DNA from: Polyangium aurulentum
GTDB lineage: Bacteria; Myxococcota_A; Polyangia; Polyangiales; Polyangiaceae
Assembly (NCBI GenBank): GCA_945875545.1
Contig: CAMCKZ010000011.1
Coordinates: forward strand, 1 to 53,711
DNA: 53,711 nucleotides
Reading direction: 5' to 3'
A model generated the notes under the pieces. It did no database searches. It had not been told where the DNA came from and saw only the letters and a program-made list of their open reading frames with translations. Position numbers and translations under genes: made by a program. Shown piece by piece: positions 24,459 to 32,904 of this stretch (positions are counted from its first letter, which is position 1; every line of letters starts with the position of its first letter).

Positions 24459-25766
24459 TTACCCGCGCGATGAGGTCAGTGCAGACTGCACGCTTTCTTC
24501 CATGGCCTCGAAAAGGAAGGTCACGTCCGATGCGCCGGTGTTCAGCGGAGGGCACGCATACACCGTATTACCTAGTGGTCGCAGGAAAATACCGCGTTTG
24601 AGAGCCTCGGCGAAGACGCGCCAGCCGATGGTTCCTCCGTAGCCCTCGCTGCCCGATGGATCGGCGAGGTCGGCGGCGACGACGAATCCAAGACTCCGCG
24701 TGCGCAAGACCCCGGGGATGGCAGCGAGGCGAGCCGCGCAGCTGGCAAAAAGATCGGCATCTTTGGCGACCCGCGCCACGATGTTTTCGTCGCGGTAAAT
24801 GGCGAGCACTTCGCGTGCTATCGCCGCGGCGAAAGGGTTGCCGTTGAACGTGTGACCGTAGGGCAGCGCCGAGGCCTCCGGTGCCGCAAATGGGGCAAAA
24901 ATCCGCTCGTGCACAAGCACGGCGCCCATGGGAATAAACTGGGCAAAGGCCTTTGCGGTGCACAGCAGGTCTGGGACAACCCCCGCTTTGTCGCAGGCCC
25001 AGAAAGTGCCCGTTCGGCCGTAACCCGCGAAGACTTCGTCGAGCACGAGCAGTACGCCGTGCGCCTCGGTCAGCTCCCTCACCGCACGCAAAAAAGATGC
25101 ACTCTGCATCTTCATTCCCGCGGCACCTTGGAGCATAGGTTCGAGAAATACCGCGGCTATACGTGGGCCATTCGCATGCAGCTCGCGTGCAAGGGCGGCG
25201 AGCGCTTCGTCTTCGCGCCAGGGGCACGGGAGGCGGGTGCACGGGAAGGTGATGCTGGCAAACGCTGCGACGAAACTTTCGACGCCGCCGAGGCTTGTGG
25301 CACCGGCCGTGTCGCCGTGAAACGCGCCATCAAACGTGAGAAATCCCGTGCGCTGCGCGTCGCCAATGCGCTGAAAATACTCGAGGCATGTCTTCAGCGC
25401 GAACTCGATGGCCGTCGAACCATTGTCGACAAAAAAGACCCGCGTCAGTCCGGCGGGGGCGAGCTCACACAGCTCTTCGGCGAGGCGCGCCGCGGGCTCG
25501 TGGGTGATGCCCGCAAAGGCCACGTGGTCCAGCTGACGGAGCTGATCGGCGGCGGCCCGTAGAAGGCGTGGGTGCCGATGGCCGAGGCTCATGGTCCACC
25601 AGGAAGAATTCGCGTCGAGGTAGCGTTTCCCGTCGGCGTCCGTGAGCCAAGAACCGTCGGCCTCTCGAATGACAAGAGTCGAACCGCTCTCTCTCCACGC
25701 CCCCATTGCGGTGTACGGGTGCCAGACATGAGCGTGGTCCAGAGCGATAACCTGCGCACGATTCAT
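24459..25766 (-). CDS. bioA: adenosylmethionine-8-amino-7-oxononanoate aminotransferase
   Basis: About 435 aa, PLP-dependent class III aminotransferase of biotin synthesis, converting KAPA to DAPA with S-adenosylmethionine as amino donor. HVWHPYTAMG, SSWWTMSLGH, GSTAIEFALK, GAFHGDTAGA, DEVFAGYGRTG and the PLP lysine in LCTAKAFAQF are typical of BioA. The frame is open to 25805, but the extra residues MCKFTGF are unlike BioA and overlie a perfect AT-rich palindrome, so I prefer ATG 25766; ATG 25784 is the other choice. No other bio genes are near. Confidence 0.92.
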   Translation of the reverse strand: MNRAQVIALDHAHVWHPYTAMGAWRESGSTLVIREADGSWLTDADGKRYLDANSSWWTMSLGHRHPRLLRAAADQLRQLDHVAFAGITHEPAARLAEELCELAPAGLTRVFFVDNGSTAIEFALKTCLEYFQRIGDAQRTGFLTFDGAFHGDTAGATSLGGVESFVAAFASITFPCTRLPCPWREDEALAALARELHANGPRIAAVFLEPMLQGAAGMKMQSASFLRAVRELTEAHGVLLVLDEVFAGYGRTGTFWACDKAGVVPDLLCTAKAFAQFIPMGAVLVHERIFAPFAAPEASALPYGHTFNGNPFAAAIAREVLAIYRDENIVARVAKDADLFASCAARLAAIPGVLRTRSLGFVVAADLADPSGSEGYGGTIGWRVFAEALKRGIFLRPLGNTVYACPPLNTGASDVTFLFEAMEESVQSALTSSRG

Positions 25767-25790
25767 GGGAGCGTTGTCTTTCATAAACCC

Positions 25791-25802
25791 TGTAAATTTA
25801 CA
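25791..25802. promoter_or_regulatory. perfect 12-bp palindrome upstream of bioA
   Basis: TGTAAATTTACA, exactly self-complementary, in otherwise GC-rich sequence, 25 nt upstream of the preferred bioA start. Position suits an operator. It is not a BirA box, which needs its TGTAAAC/GTTTACA arms about 15 nt apart. Confidence 0.4.
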
Positions 25803-25828
25803 CATCGTTCGTGTACTGTCGGGTCACA

Positions 25829-27097
25829 TCACAGGGGGGAGGGAAGGCGCAATTCGGCGACGGTCTGCGCGCCCTCGCGCCGCAGGCAAAACGTGCCCCC
25901 CATGACCGATGCGAATCGAGCCGTCACGGAAGCCCCAAGTCCCATCCGTCCCGCCCGGGTGGTGAAAAAAGGAATCGTTGCAGAATGCAAGCTTTCGGTT
26001 GCGGGTTCCGGCCCAAGATCGATGACGCGTACGACAAATCTGGCCGCCGCATCGTCGCGCGAAGTCTCCACGCGCACGGGTCCGCCCGGGTCCGCATCGC
26101 GGGCGTTGGCAATCAATGCACTGAGCGCCTGGCCGAATTGAGCAGGGTCCACCGCGAGGGTGCCGATTGATGCACCATGCATGCATTCGATTCCGTCCAA
26201 GTGACCGCCGAGCGCTACGTCGACCGCGTCGTTCGGGGGCAACGGAAAGGGATCGCCTGCGTTTACGCCGCAAAACTGCGCAAGAACGCCGAGCTGGTTC
26301 ACAGCCCCTTGGAGCTCGCTCCTGGCGAGAGAGAGCATCTCCGCGGAGGTCGCGGCGTCCGTCGAGGGAAGCGCCGCTGCCGCAAGGCCGTTCAACGCCG
26401 CACCCACGGGTTGGCGAAGTTCGTGAACGATGCGCTCGAGGGCATCGGTGAGCGGGGCCTGCGGGTCGTCCGTGGACAACGGCGGCAACGTTGACAGCGG
26501 CGACAACGGGCCGGCGAATAGCGCGAGGGCAGGGGTTGTGCGTCGCGAATGCCGAGTGTACGCGAGGCCAAGTCGTTTCGAAAAAAGGGCCGCGCGTCGA
26601 TGCTCCAGCGCCCACACCGCGAGCACGCCAAGGGTGCCCGCGAGGGTCGCCGCCGACGTGCCGACAAGCGCCGCCAGGCGCGGGTCCAACAGCTTTGGCG
26701 CGATGGGCAACATGAGCGGCAAGAGCGCGATTGCGAGCGCCACAGACGCCGATTGTTCCGCGAGTAGGCCGGGCCACAGCGACGAAGTTCCGTGGAAAAT
26801 GGCTACAGTTTTGATCAACACGGCGACCCCGATGGCCAACGAGAGCACGGGCACCGCGCCTGGAAACGCGAGCGCCGCGAGGCCCGCTGTGGCGGCAGCA
26901 AGGAGAGGCACCGCGGACGGCACGGGCACACTCTCAAGGGCAACGAGTACGGCCGCAGAAAGCGTGCAGGGTGCACTCATCGGCAATGCGTGGGCCAGGG
27001 CGAGAAGGGCCGCGGCGGCGGCGATGAGTCTTCGGCGCGGCACGGTGATGTGCGCGGCAAGGGCCAAGACGGCGAAGAGAGATGCGGTAAGGATCAC
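25829..27097 (-). CDS. membrane sensor histidine kinase
   Basis: 422 aa. About six hydrophobic helices in residues 1-165, without a large periplasmic domain. H-box ERIVHELRQPVG (H225), N-box LIANARDAD (N331), a G1 region reading DLGPEP (360-365) instead of DxGxG, a short F-box TIPFFTTRAG, and G2 GRMGLG (383-388). ATP binding looks possible but the G1 change is notable. GTG start overlaps the TGA of the upstream lipoprotein (GTGA), so the lipoprotein may be its signal partner. No response regulator is adjacent. Confidence 0.85.
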   Translation of the reverse strand: MILTASLFAVLALAAHITVPRRRLIAAAAALLALAHALPMSAPCTLSAAVLVALESVPVPSAVPLLAAATAGLAALAFPGAVPVLSLAIGVAVLIKTVAIFHGTSSLWPGLLAEQSASVALAIALLPLMLPIAPKLLDPRLAALVGTSAATLAGTLGVLAVWALEHRRAALFSKRLGLAYTRHSRRTTPALALFAGPLSPLSTLPPLSTDDPQAPLTDALERIVHELRQPVGAALNGLAAAALPSTDAATSAEMLSLARSELQGAVNQLGVLAQFCGVNAGDPFPLPPNDAVDVALGGHLDGIECMHGASIGTLAVDPAQFGQALSALIANARDADPGGPVRVETSRDDAAARFVVRVIDLGPEPATESLHSATIPFFTTRAGRMGLGASVTARFASVMGGTFCLRREGAQTVAELRLPSPL

Positions 27098-28101
27098 GGC
27101 TTGATCGCGGGGCCGACGGAGCGGTCGACCACGATGGTGCGCACGGTCTTGTTCCACGCACCAGGCACCGGGCGGCCCGCATGATCCAGCAAGTTCAGCT
27201 CCATCTCGTAGGTGCCCGAGGGCAAATTTTCGACGTAGTAAGGGCGACCAAATTGAGACGTGCTGGCGCGAAGCGGTACCGAAAGTTTGCTGCCGCGCAC
27301 CTCGATGGATACGCTCGCGGTTTTTTCGCCAAGAACGATGTTAACTAGCTGAAAATCAACGAGAATATGATTGGCTTGGGCGCCCGCGTAAGTGCCCTTT
27401 GGTCGGCTGTACACAAGAAAAAATGGGGGGCTCTCCGCGGGGCTTGAGGTCGGGCCAACGGAAAAAGCGGCAACGGAAAGTGCGCCCGCTTCTTTCACCG
27501 ATTCATGGTTCGCGCGGCTCGCAAACGCGACGACAACATGCGGCCCCGCGCTCAGTTCTTTTCCCCCGTTGAGGTCGCGAAGGTTCACGGGCGCACCCGT
27601 GTTGTAAATGGGTTTGTAGGGCTGGTTGTCCAAGATGAGGTGCACGTGCGCGCCGCCCTCCATCGTGGGCCAATTGGTGACCGTTAGCGTGACCGCGCCA
27701 TCGGCGGCCCACGTCTGTCCGCTCGACGGAAGCGCGATGCGCACGGAGGGAACAACTGCCGGCGCGGGACTTGCGTCGCCGCGCACGAGGAGCGCGGGCG
27801 GCAGCGTTTCTGCAGGCGATGAAGGGCTCGAGGCGTCGCCGTTTCCCGCGGCATTCGTGGGCCCGGAGAGCGCAAGTGGTCCTGGCGCAAGGGGTGAAAC
27901 TGCTGCCGGCGCAAGTGGCGCGGGCGAGTCTTCACCGCACCCCGCGTGACCCGCAGGAGAGGGCGACAGCGGGCCCTGCGGCGTCTGCGGCGTCTGGGAG
28001 AGCTTCGCGACGGGGGCTGCACACGAAGGCAGCGCTGCCAAGGTTGCTGCGCTCAGCGAGATCGAAAACAGGGTCGTCCAACGCATGCGAACACCATTCA
28101 C
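27094..28101 (-). CDS. lipoprotein of unknown function
   Basis: 335 aa. Signal peptide with lipobox LPSC (about residue 27), then a Pro/Ser/Ala linker to about residue 115. The folded part (VRIALPSSGQTW, GGAHVHLILDNQPYKPIYN, AGPHVVVAFASRANHES, then YYVENLPSGTYEMELNLLDHAG) looks like two beta-sandwich domains; the HVHL...D.QPY strand resembles DUF4399/FN3-like surface domains. GTG start with GAAGG upstream. It is co-translated with the following histidine kinase, so I infer a periplasmic or outer-membrane input for that sensor. Confidence 0.6.
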   Translation of the reverse strand: MNGVRMRWTTLFSISLSAATLAALPSCAAPVAKLSQTPQTPQGPLSPSPAGHAGCGEDSPAPLAPAAVSPLAPGPLALSGPTNAAGNGDASSPSSPAETLPPALLVRGDASPAPAVVPSVRIALPSSGQTWAADGAVTLTVTNWPTMEGGAHVHLILDNQPYKPIYNTGAPVNLRDLNGGKELSAGPHVVVAFASRANHESVKEAGALSVAAFSVGPTSSPAESPPFFLVYSRPKGTYAGAQANHILVDFQLVNIVLGEKTASVSIEVRGSKLSVPLRASTSQFGRPYYVENLPSGTYEMELNLLDHAGRPVPGAWNKTVRTIVVDRSVGPAIKP

Positions 28102-28188
28102 GGAACCGCCTTCGCATGCAACCGGTCTTGAGCGGCTCCGTTCGCCAAAGCCTTGACCATGCGGGCGGTCTAAGCGACGATCGCGCCC

Positions 28189-28506
28189 ATGCCGTCGCGT
28201 GAGCGCTTTCTTTTCGTCTGCACCAACCGCCGTTCCGACGACAACCCCAAGGGCTCGTGCGCCGCGCGGGGCTCAGAAGATTTGCTGAAAGAAATCAAAA
28301 GGGAACTCGTCGCGCGCAATCTCGTGGGGCGCTTTCGCGCTTGCGCGAGTACGTGCCTCGACGCGTGCGAGTCCGGTGCCGCGGTGCTCCTCGAACCCGA
28401 TCACGTTGTTCTCGAGGGCGTGACTATCGCCGACGTAGCGGCCATCGTTGATGGCCTCGAGCAGGGCGAAATGTCGTCGATGAAACGGGTTTCGAGACCC
28501 TGTTGA
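28189..28506 (+). CDS. thioredoxin-like [2Fe-2S] ferredoxin
   Basis: 105 aa. Starts FLFVCTNRR, with Cys at about 11, GSC at about 24, and CASTCLDAC later: the C-x(12)-C...C-x3-C spacing of thioredoxin-fold ferredoxins related to NuoE. Binds a [2Fe-2S] cluster for electron transfer; partner unknown. First gene of the plus-strand run leading into the type II secretion operon. Its TGA overlaps the TTG start of the next gene. Confidence 0.8.
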   Translation: MPSRERFLFVCTNRRSDDNPKGSCAARGSEDLLKEIKRELVARNLVGRFRACASTCLDACESGAAVLLEPDHVVLEGVTIADVAAIVDGLEQGEMSSMKRVSRPC

Positions 28507-28973
28507 TCACGCCCGCGATTCACTGGAGTGAGACCCTCGAAGGCCTGGCGTGGACGCTAACTGAGCCCGAATTTACACGTGCACTCTACATCAATATTGC
28601 GGCGACGCTCACGTTGGCGTCGCTTCGATCGCCCACGGGGCCGGTGGTTATTCCCTTCGAGGGAACGCTGCACGCGTCGAACATTGCGGAGGGCGCCTCC
28701 CTGACAGGCCGCCTTGTGGCGAGACCTCCGAGTCGTCTTGTGTACGACGGTATTTTTGCCTCCGGAGTGCATTCCAGTTGCAGGCTAGCGGGCGAAAAAC
28801 ACATTTTTTGGCTGGCGCCATTCGCCACGTTCACGGAGCTGCAGCTGTCGTTCTACGACGATTCGAATCGGGAATTCGGCCGCGGGTTCGTGCGTTCCAC
28901 CTTCGCCACCGACCCGCGTCATCTGCTCCGAACCCTGCGAATAAGCGGGGTTCCTCTCTTTTCCTACCTTTAA
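28503..28973 (+). CDS. hypothetical protein coupled to ferredoxin
   Basis: 156 aa, no signal peptide or transmembrane helix evident, no family recognised. Beta-rich with two halves: an acidic N-terminus (WSETLEGLAWTLTEPEF) and a C-terminus with ELQLSFYDD and RHLLRTLRISGVPLF. TTG start, overlapping the ferredoxin stop as TTGA, which supports translational coupling. The gene ends 53 bp before gspC, so it may share the secretion transcript by position alone. Confidence 0.55.
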   Translation: MITPAIHWSETLEGLAWTLTEPEFTRALYINIAATLTLASLRSPTGPVVIPFEGTLHASNIAEGASLTGRLVARPPSRLVYDGIFASGVHSSCRLAGEKHIFWLAPFATFTELQLSFYDDSNREFGRGFVRSTFATDPRHLLRTLRISGVPLFSYL

Positions 28974-29026
28974 ACAGTGGCGCTTCAATAAGTCCTGTTG
29001 GTGCGGAATGCTGTTTCCGTGCCCCG

Positions 29027-30037
29027 ATGGATGCTCTTCTGCACAATCCGCATCTCGAACTGACAAACTCTATGGGTCTCGACCAGGCGCTTCGTTCAAA
29101 CTTTTGGCTCATCGTCCTCTCTTTCCTGGGGGGCGCTGCCTATTTTGGCGCGCAGGGGGTCAGTCACCTGGCGGCGGCGGGGGTGCTCGTCGACGAAGAC
29201 CTGTTGGCCATGCCCGGGCCCACCGAAAAACATGCGACTACGCCGGTGACTTCGTCGGTTCGCAATCTGTCGGCGTTGCCGATTCTTGACCGAAATCCCT
29301 TCGATTCGGTGAAGGGCTCGCTTCACGAGCGACCCCAAGACGACACCCAGGCGGCCGCCCCCACGGGCCCCGTCAATCCCGTCGACGCGCCGGATTGCGA
29401 GGGCGTGAAGGTGCTCATCATCACGTCATCGAACGATCCCGATTGGAGCTTCGCGGCGTTGCAACTGGGCGGTGACCCGAAGATTCACGTGCGCCATCGC
29501 GGAGACGAAATAGGCGGCAAGCGCGTGGCGTATGTCGGCCTCAACACCGTGTGGCTCGAGTCCCCAAATATATGTAAAATACAGATGTTTAAGCCGCCAG
29601 GTAACGGTGCCCCACCGCCGCCTGCAGCGGTTGCGCAAGTGGCACCCGTCGCAGCGCCGGCCGGTGGTCCAGGGTCTGTGCCGCCCGAGATTGCCAAGGG
29701 CATACAGCGTCTGAGCGCCAATGAGTTCAACATCGACCGCAGCGTCATCGACAAAGTCCTGGAAAATCAGGCAGATCTCATGCGAAATGCGCGCATCGTT
29801 CCCGAGCAAGAAAACGGCAAGACCGTCGGCATTCGCATGTTCGGAATTCGCCCCGACACCCTGCTCGGCGTTCTTGGCTTTGAAAACGGTGACCGCATTC
29901 AGTCCCTCAATGGCTTCGAACTCGCCAATCCCGAGAAGGCCTTGGAGGCTTACGCGCGGGTCCGAACGGCCGAACATCTATCGGTGAGCATTTTTCGTCG
30001 CGGTACCGCCATGAACGTCGACTACAACATCAAATGA
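29027..30037 (+). CDS. gspC: type II secretion system protein GspC
   Basis: 336 aa. Short cytoplasmic N-terminus, one transmembrane helix (FWLIVLSFLGGAAYFGA), then a periplasmic homology region about 75-190 (LPILDRNPFD, then VLIITSSNDPDWSFA) that would contact the secretin, a Pro/Ala linker, and a C-terminal PDZ-like domain (RIMFGIRPD-type: GIRMFGIRPDTLLGVLGFENGDRIQSLNGF). This architecture defines PDZ-type GspC, which links the inner-membrane platform to GspD. ATG 29072 is an alternative start. First core gene of the operon. Confidence 0.88.
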   Translation: MDALLHNPHLELTNSMGLDQALRSNFWLIVLSFLGGAAYFGAQGVSHLAAAGVLVDEDLLAMPGPTEKHATTPVTSSVRNLSALPILDRNPFDSVKGSLHERPQDDTQAAAPTGPVNPVDAPDCEGVKVLIITSSNDPDWSFAALQLGGDPKIHVRHRGDEIGGKRVAYVGLNTVWLESPNICKIQMFKPPGNGAPPPPAAVAQVAPVAAPAGGPGSVPPEIAKGIQRLSANEFNIDRSVIDKVLENQADLMRNARIVPEQENGKTVGIRMFGIRPDTLLGVLGFENGDRIQSLNGFELANPEKALEAYARVRTAEHLSVSIFRRGTAMNVDYNIK

Positions 30038-30137
30038 TGCACTCTACACATATCTGTTGTTCCACGCCTGTCCATGCCCGGGCACGCGGTCACGCGTCTG
30101 TCCGCGTCGGGCTCCGCGCGCCGGGAGTCGCGAATTC

Positions 30138-30353
30138 ATGAGTGACGACAACACGGCTGCCGACGCAATTCGGGCCGGGCTGACCATGACCGCGGCCGCG
30201 GCGGTCTTCCTCGGTGCCCTCGGATTTCTTGGTTTTTACCTTACCGACAAAGCATTTCACGGAGAGAGCACTTCGCTCTCTGCTGGGGCCACGTCCTCGA
30301 AAGAGGGCAAAGCGGCGGTCAAGAAGCCGTCCCGCGAACCCAAGCCGAACTGA
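30138..30353 (+). CDS. 71-aa membrane protein between gspC and gspD
   Basis: Acidic N-terminus (MSDDNTAAD), one hydrophobic helix (TAAAAVFLGALGFLGFYL, about 18-35), then a Ser/Lys-rich basic tail (KEGKAAVKKPSREPKPN). No Gsp family recognised. GGGAG lies about 10 nt upstream of the ATG, and the stop is 12 bp from gspD, so it belongs to the operon. It could be an assembly or pilotin-like helper, but it has no lipobox. Confidence 0.6.
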   Translation: MSDDNTAADAIRAGLTMTAAAAVFLGALGFLGFYLTDKAFHGESTSLSAGATSSKEGKAAVKKPSREPKPN

Positions 30354-30365
30354 CGAGACGATCGC

Positions 30366-32897
30366 ATGCGCACCAAGCTCGCTCCAACCGCCCCCACTCT
30401 CCTGGCTATCCTCCTCGTGGCGTCTCTCGCCGAAGGGCAGCGCCTCGGCGTTCGGCCCGATGGTGGTCGCGTTGGTCGCGCGATGGAGGCCCTCGGAAAG
30501 ATGGATCCGCCCGCGCCCCTCGCGAACGCCACGGCGCGCGCCCAGGCCGACACGAGCGGGCTCGCTCAATACGAAAGCGTCGTCGAATTTCAGCCGCGAA
30601 GTCCCAACTACAAGGTGAGCTTCTCCCTCGAAGACGCAGACCTGAGCGAACTCGTGCGGGTTATCGGGCAAATTACCGGCAAACGCTTCATCTTCGGCGG
30701 CAAGGTTCGCAACATCAAGACCTCGGTCCTGTGCCCCGAGAAGGTAACTGTCGCCGAGGCGTACCAAGCGTTTCTCTCCATCCTCGAGACGAACGGGCTC
30801 ACGATCGTGCCCCAGGGGCGCTTTTTTAAGATCATCGATTCGGCCGGAGTTGGCACACAGCTAACGCCTATTTACCGTATGGGTGAGAACGTCCCGTCGG
30901 AAGACCGTTTCGTTACGCGTTTGCATCGCCTTTCGCACGTGGGTGCCGATGAAGTCGCCGGTGTGCTCGGGCACTTTAAGTCGAAAGATGCCGACCTCAC
31001 GGTTCATGGTCCGGGCAACCTCCTGATCATCACCGACACAGGTTCAAATATTCGGCGCATGATGCAAATCGTCGAGGAAATCGACGTCGGAGGCGCGGGC
31101 GATCAAATATGGATCGAGCCCGTCCACTACGGTGCCGCCGCCGAACTCGCCACACGCATCACCGACCTCTTCGACCTGAAAGCAGCACCTGCGCCGGGCG
31201 GGGTCAAAATCGCCGGGCCATCTTCCGATTTGCATGTCGGAAAAGTCGTTGCCGACGATCGGTCGAACTCGCTCATCATCGTGTCGACCGAGCGCGGGTA
31301 CTTGCGCATTCTCGAGTTTCTCAAGCGCATGGATGTTCCGCCTACGGGCGAGGGCGAAATTCACGTCGTGCCGTTGCAGCACGCCGATGCGATGGAAATT
31401 GTCAAGACCCTCCAAGATGTTATTCAAGGTGCCGGCGGCGGCGCACCATCGGCACCCGGCCAAAAGCCTGGGCAAGCGGGGGTTTTCGAGGGTGCCCTCA
31501 AGATTTCCGCCGACAAAGCGACAAACTCGCTGGTCATCACGTCTTCACCGCGCGACTACGCAAACATTCGAGCCGTCCTTGACAAACTCGATCGCTCGCG
31601 CCGCCAAGTTTTCATCGAGCTGGTCATCATGGACCTCACCCTAAGTCGTAAAGATACGCTAGGCGTGAAGTATCATGGTGGTGATATTGTATCCATGACC
31701 CAGGGAGACGGCATTGCTCTCGGCGGCTTCGATATGGGCAAGAGTCTTTCCCTCGATCCGAACCAGCTTCAAGGCCTTGCCCTGGGCCTTCGTGGGCCAG
31801 ATATTCCAGGCAGTGCGAACCGTCTGCTCCCCGGTGTGAGCATTCCCGCCTTCGGTGCGGCCTTGAATGCCATCGCCCAAACGACCGACGCCGACATCCT
31901 CTCGACGCCTCACATTCTCGCGACCGACAACATTCCCGCGGAGATCAACGTCGGCTCGAACATCCCGCTCCAGCAAAATATCATTCCGGCATTTGGCGGT
32001 ATGGGTGCGGCTGGTGGTGCCGGCGGCGCTGCGGGCGGTCTTGGTGCGCTCGGAGCCATGGGCGGTATGGGTATGATGGGCATGGGCATGGGCGGCATGG
32101 GCGGCGGAGGCCTTCGCCAAGACGTCGGCACGAAGATCAAGATCATTCCGCACTTGAACGAGTCCGACGAAGTTCGTCTCGAACTCACCGAAGAAATCAG
32201 CGACGTCGCGGGCGAGGCCGTCGGCAACGCGGGCCAGGTGCCTCTGTCGAAGCGCACCGCCAACACCACGCTCGTCGTCAAAGATCAGCAAACGGTGGTC
32301 ATCGGCGGCCTAATGCGAAATCGCGTTAGCCGCAGCGAATCCAAGGTGCCGTTGCTCGGCGATCTTCCCGTCATTGGTGGTCTCTTTCGCACCTCCACGA
32401 AGGGCATCGAAAAGACAAATCTCGTGCTGGTTCTCACGCCGTATGTCATTCGCCAACAGAGCGATTTGCGTGCGGTCTTTGAGCGCAAAATGCACGAACG
32501 GCAAGAGTTTCTCGACCGCTTTTTCGTCTTCTCGCCCGACAGCCAATACGATCCCCCGCGCGATTACTCGCGCACGAGCGGGCTCATCGACGACATGAGA
32601 CTCCGCGATCGCGAGCTCGAACAAAAAGCGAAACTCGACGATCTGTTGAAGCCCAAGGAGACGAAAGTTCATCGGCCGGGCACGCCGCTCGAACCCGTGG
32701 GTAACCCGGTTCGTTCTTCCGGCCAGCACGGGGCCGCCCCAGATGGCCCGCGCGCGGTTCCTTCGGCGAGCGCGGTGAGTCCGGCACCCGAAGGTCCGGC
32801 CAATGCAGGAATGCCGCCAGTGCGCATGCCGCGCGTGGAAATGGGACCTGCGATGCGCGCGATTCGCGACGCGCAGATAAACCTCCCAAAGGAATGA
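30366..32897 (+). CDS. gspD: type II secretion system secretin GspD
   Basis: 843 aa outer-membrane pore. Sec signal peptide (ends about residue 24), N0 domain about 75-155 (VSFSLEDADLSELVRVIGQ), N1-N3 domains to about 430 with repeated DxxSN.LI/TNSLVI motifs, then the secretin beta-barrel domain with VGSNIPLQQ, KIKIIPHLNESDEVRLEL and VVIGGLMRNR, ending LVLVLTPYVI. A Gly/Met/Ala-rich insertion lies at about 541-580, in the barrel between VGSNIPLQ and the conserved core. A Pro-rich tail (about 745-843) follows. The size is large for GspD. Confidence 0.96.
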   Translation: MRTKLAPTAPTLLAILLVASLAEGQRLGVRPDGGRVGRAMEALGKMDPPAPLANATARAQADTSGLAQYESVVEFQPRSPNYKVSFSLEDADLSELVRVIGQITGKRFIFGGKVRNIKTSVLCPEKVTVAEAYQAFLSILETNGLTIVPQGRFFKIIDSAGVGTQLTPIYRMGENVPSEDRFVTRLHRLSHVGADEVAGVLGHFKSKDADLTVHGPGNLLIITDTGSNIRRMMQIVEEIDVGGAGDQIWIEPVHYGAAAELATRITDLFDLKAAPAPGGVKIAGPSSDLHVGKVVADDRSNSLIIVSTERGYLRILEFLKRMDVPPTGEGEIHVVPLQHADAMEIVKTLQDVIQGAGGGAPSAPGQKPGQAGVFEGALKISADKATNSLVITSSPRDYANIRAVLDKLDRSRRQVFIELVIMDLTLSRKDTLGVKYHGGDIVSMTQGDGIALGGFDMGKSLSLDPNQLQGLALGLRGPDIPGSANRLLPGVSIPAFGAALNAIAQTTDADILSTPHILATDNIPAEINVGSNIPLQQNIIPAFGGMGAAGGAGGAAGGLGALGAMGGMGMMGMGMGGMGGGGLRQDVGTKIKIIPHLNESDEVRLELTEEISDVAGEAVGNAGQVPLSKRTANTTLVVKDQQTVVIGGLMRNRVSRSESKVPLLGDLPVIGGLFRTSTKGIEKTNLVLVLTPYVIRQQSDLRAVFERKMHERQEFLDRFFVFSPDSQYDPPRDYSRTSGLIDDMRLRDRELEQKAKLDDLLKPKETKVHRPGTPLEPVGNPVRSSGQHGAAPDGPRAVPSASAVSPAPEGPANAGMPPVRMPRVEMGPAMRAIRDAQINLPKE

Positions 32898-32904
32898 CCT
32901 CCTC

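Noticed and set aside
25791-25802. BirA operator upstream of bioA
   Set aside because: The arms touch each other; BirA boxes need a spacer of about 14-16 nt.
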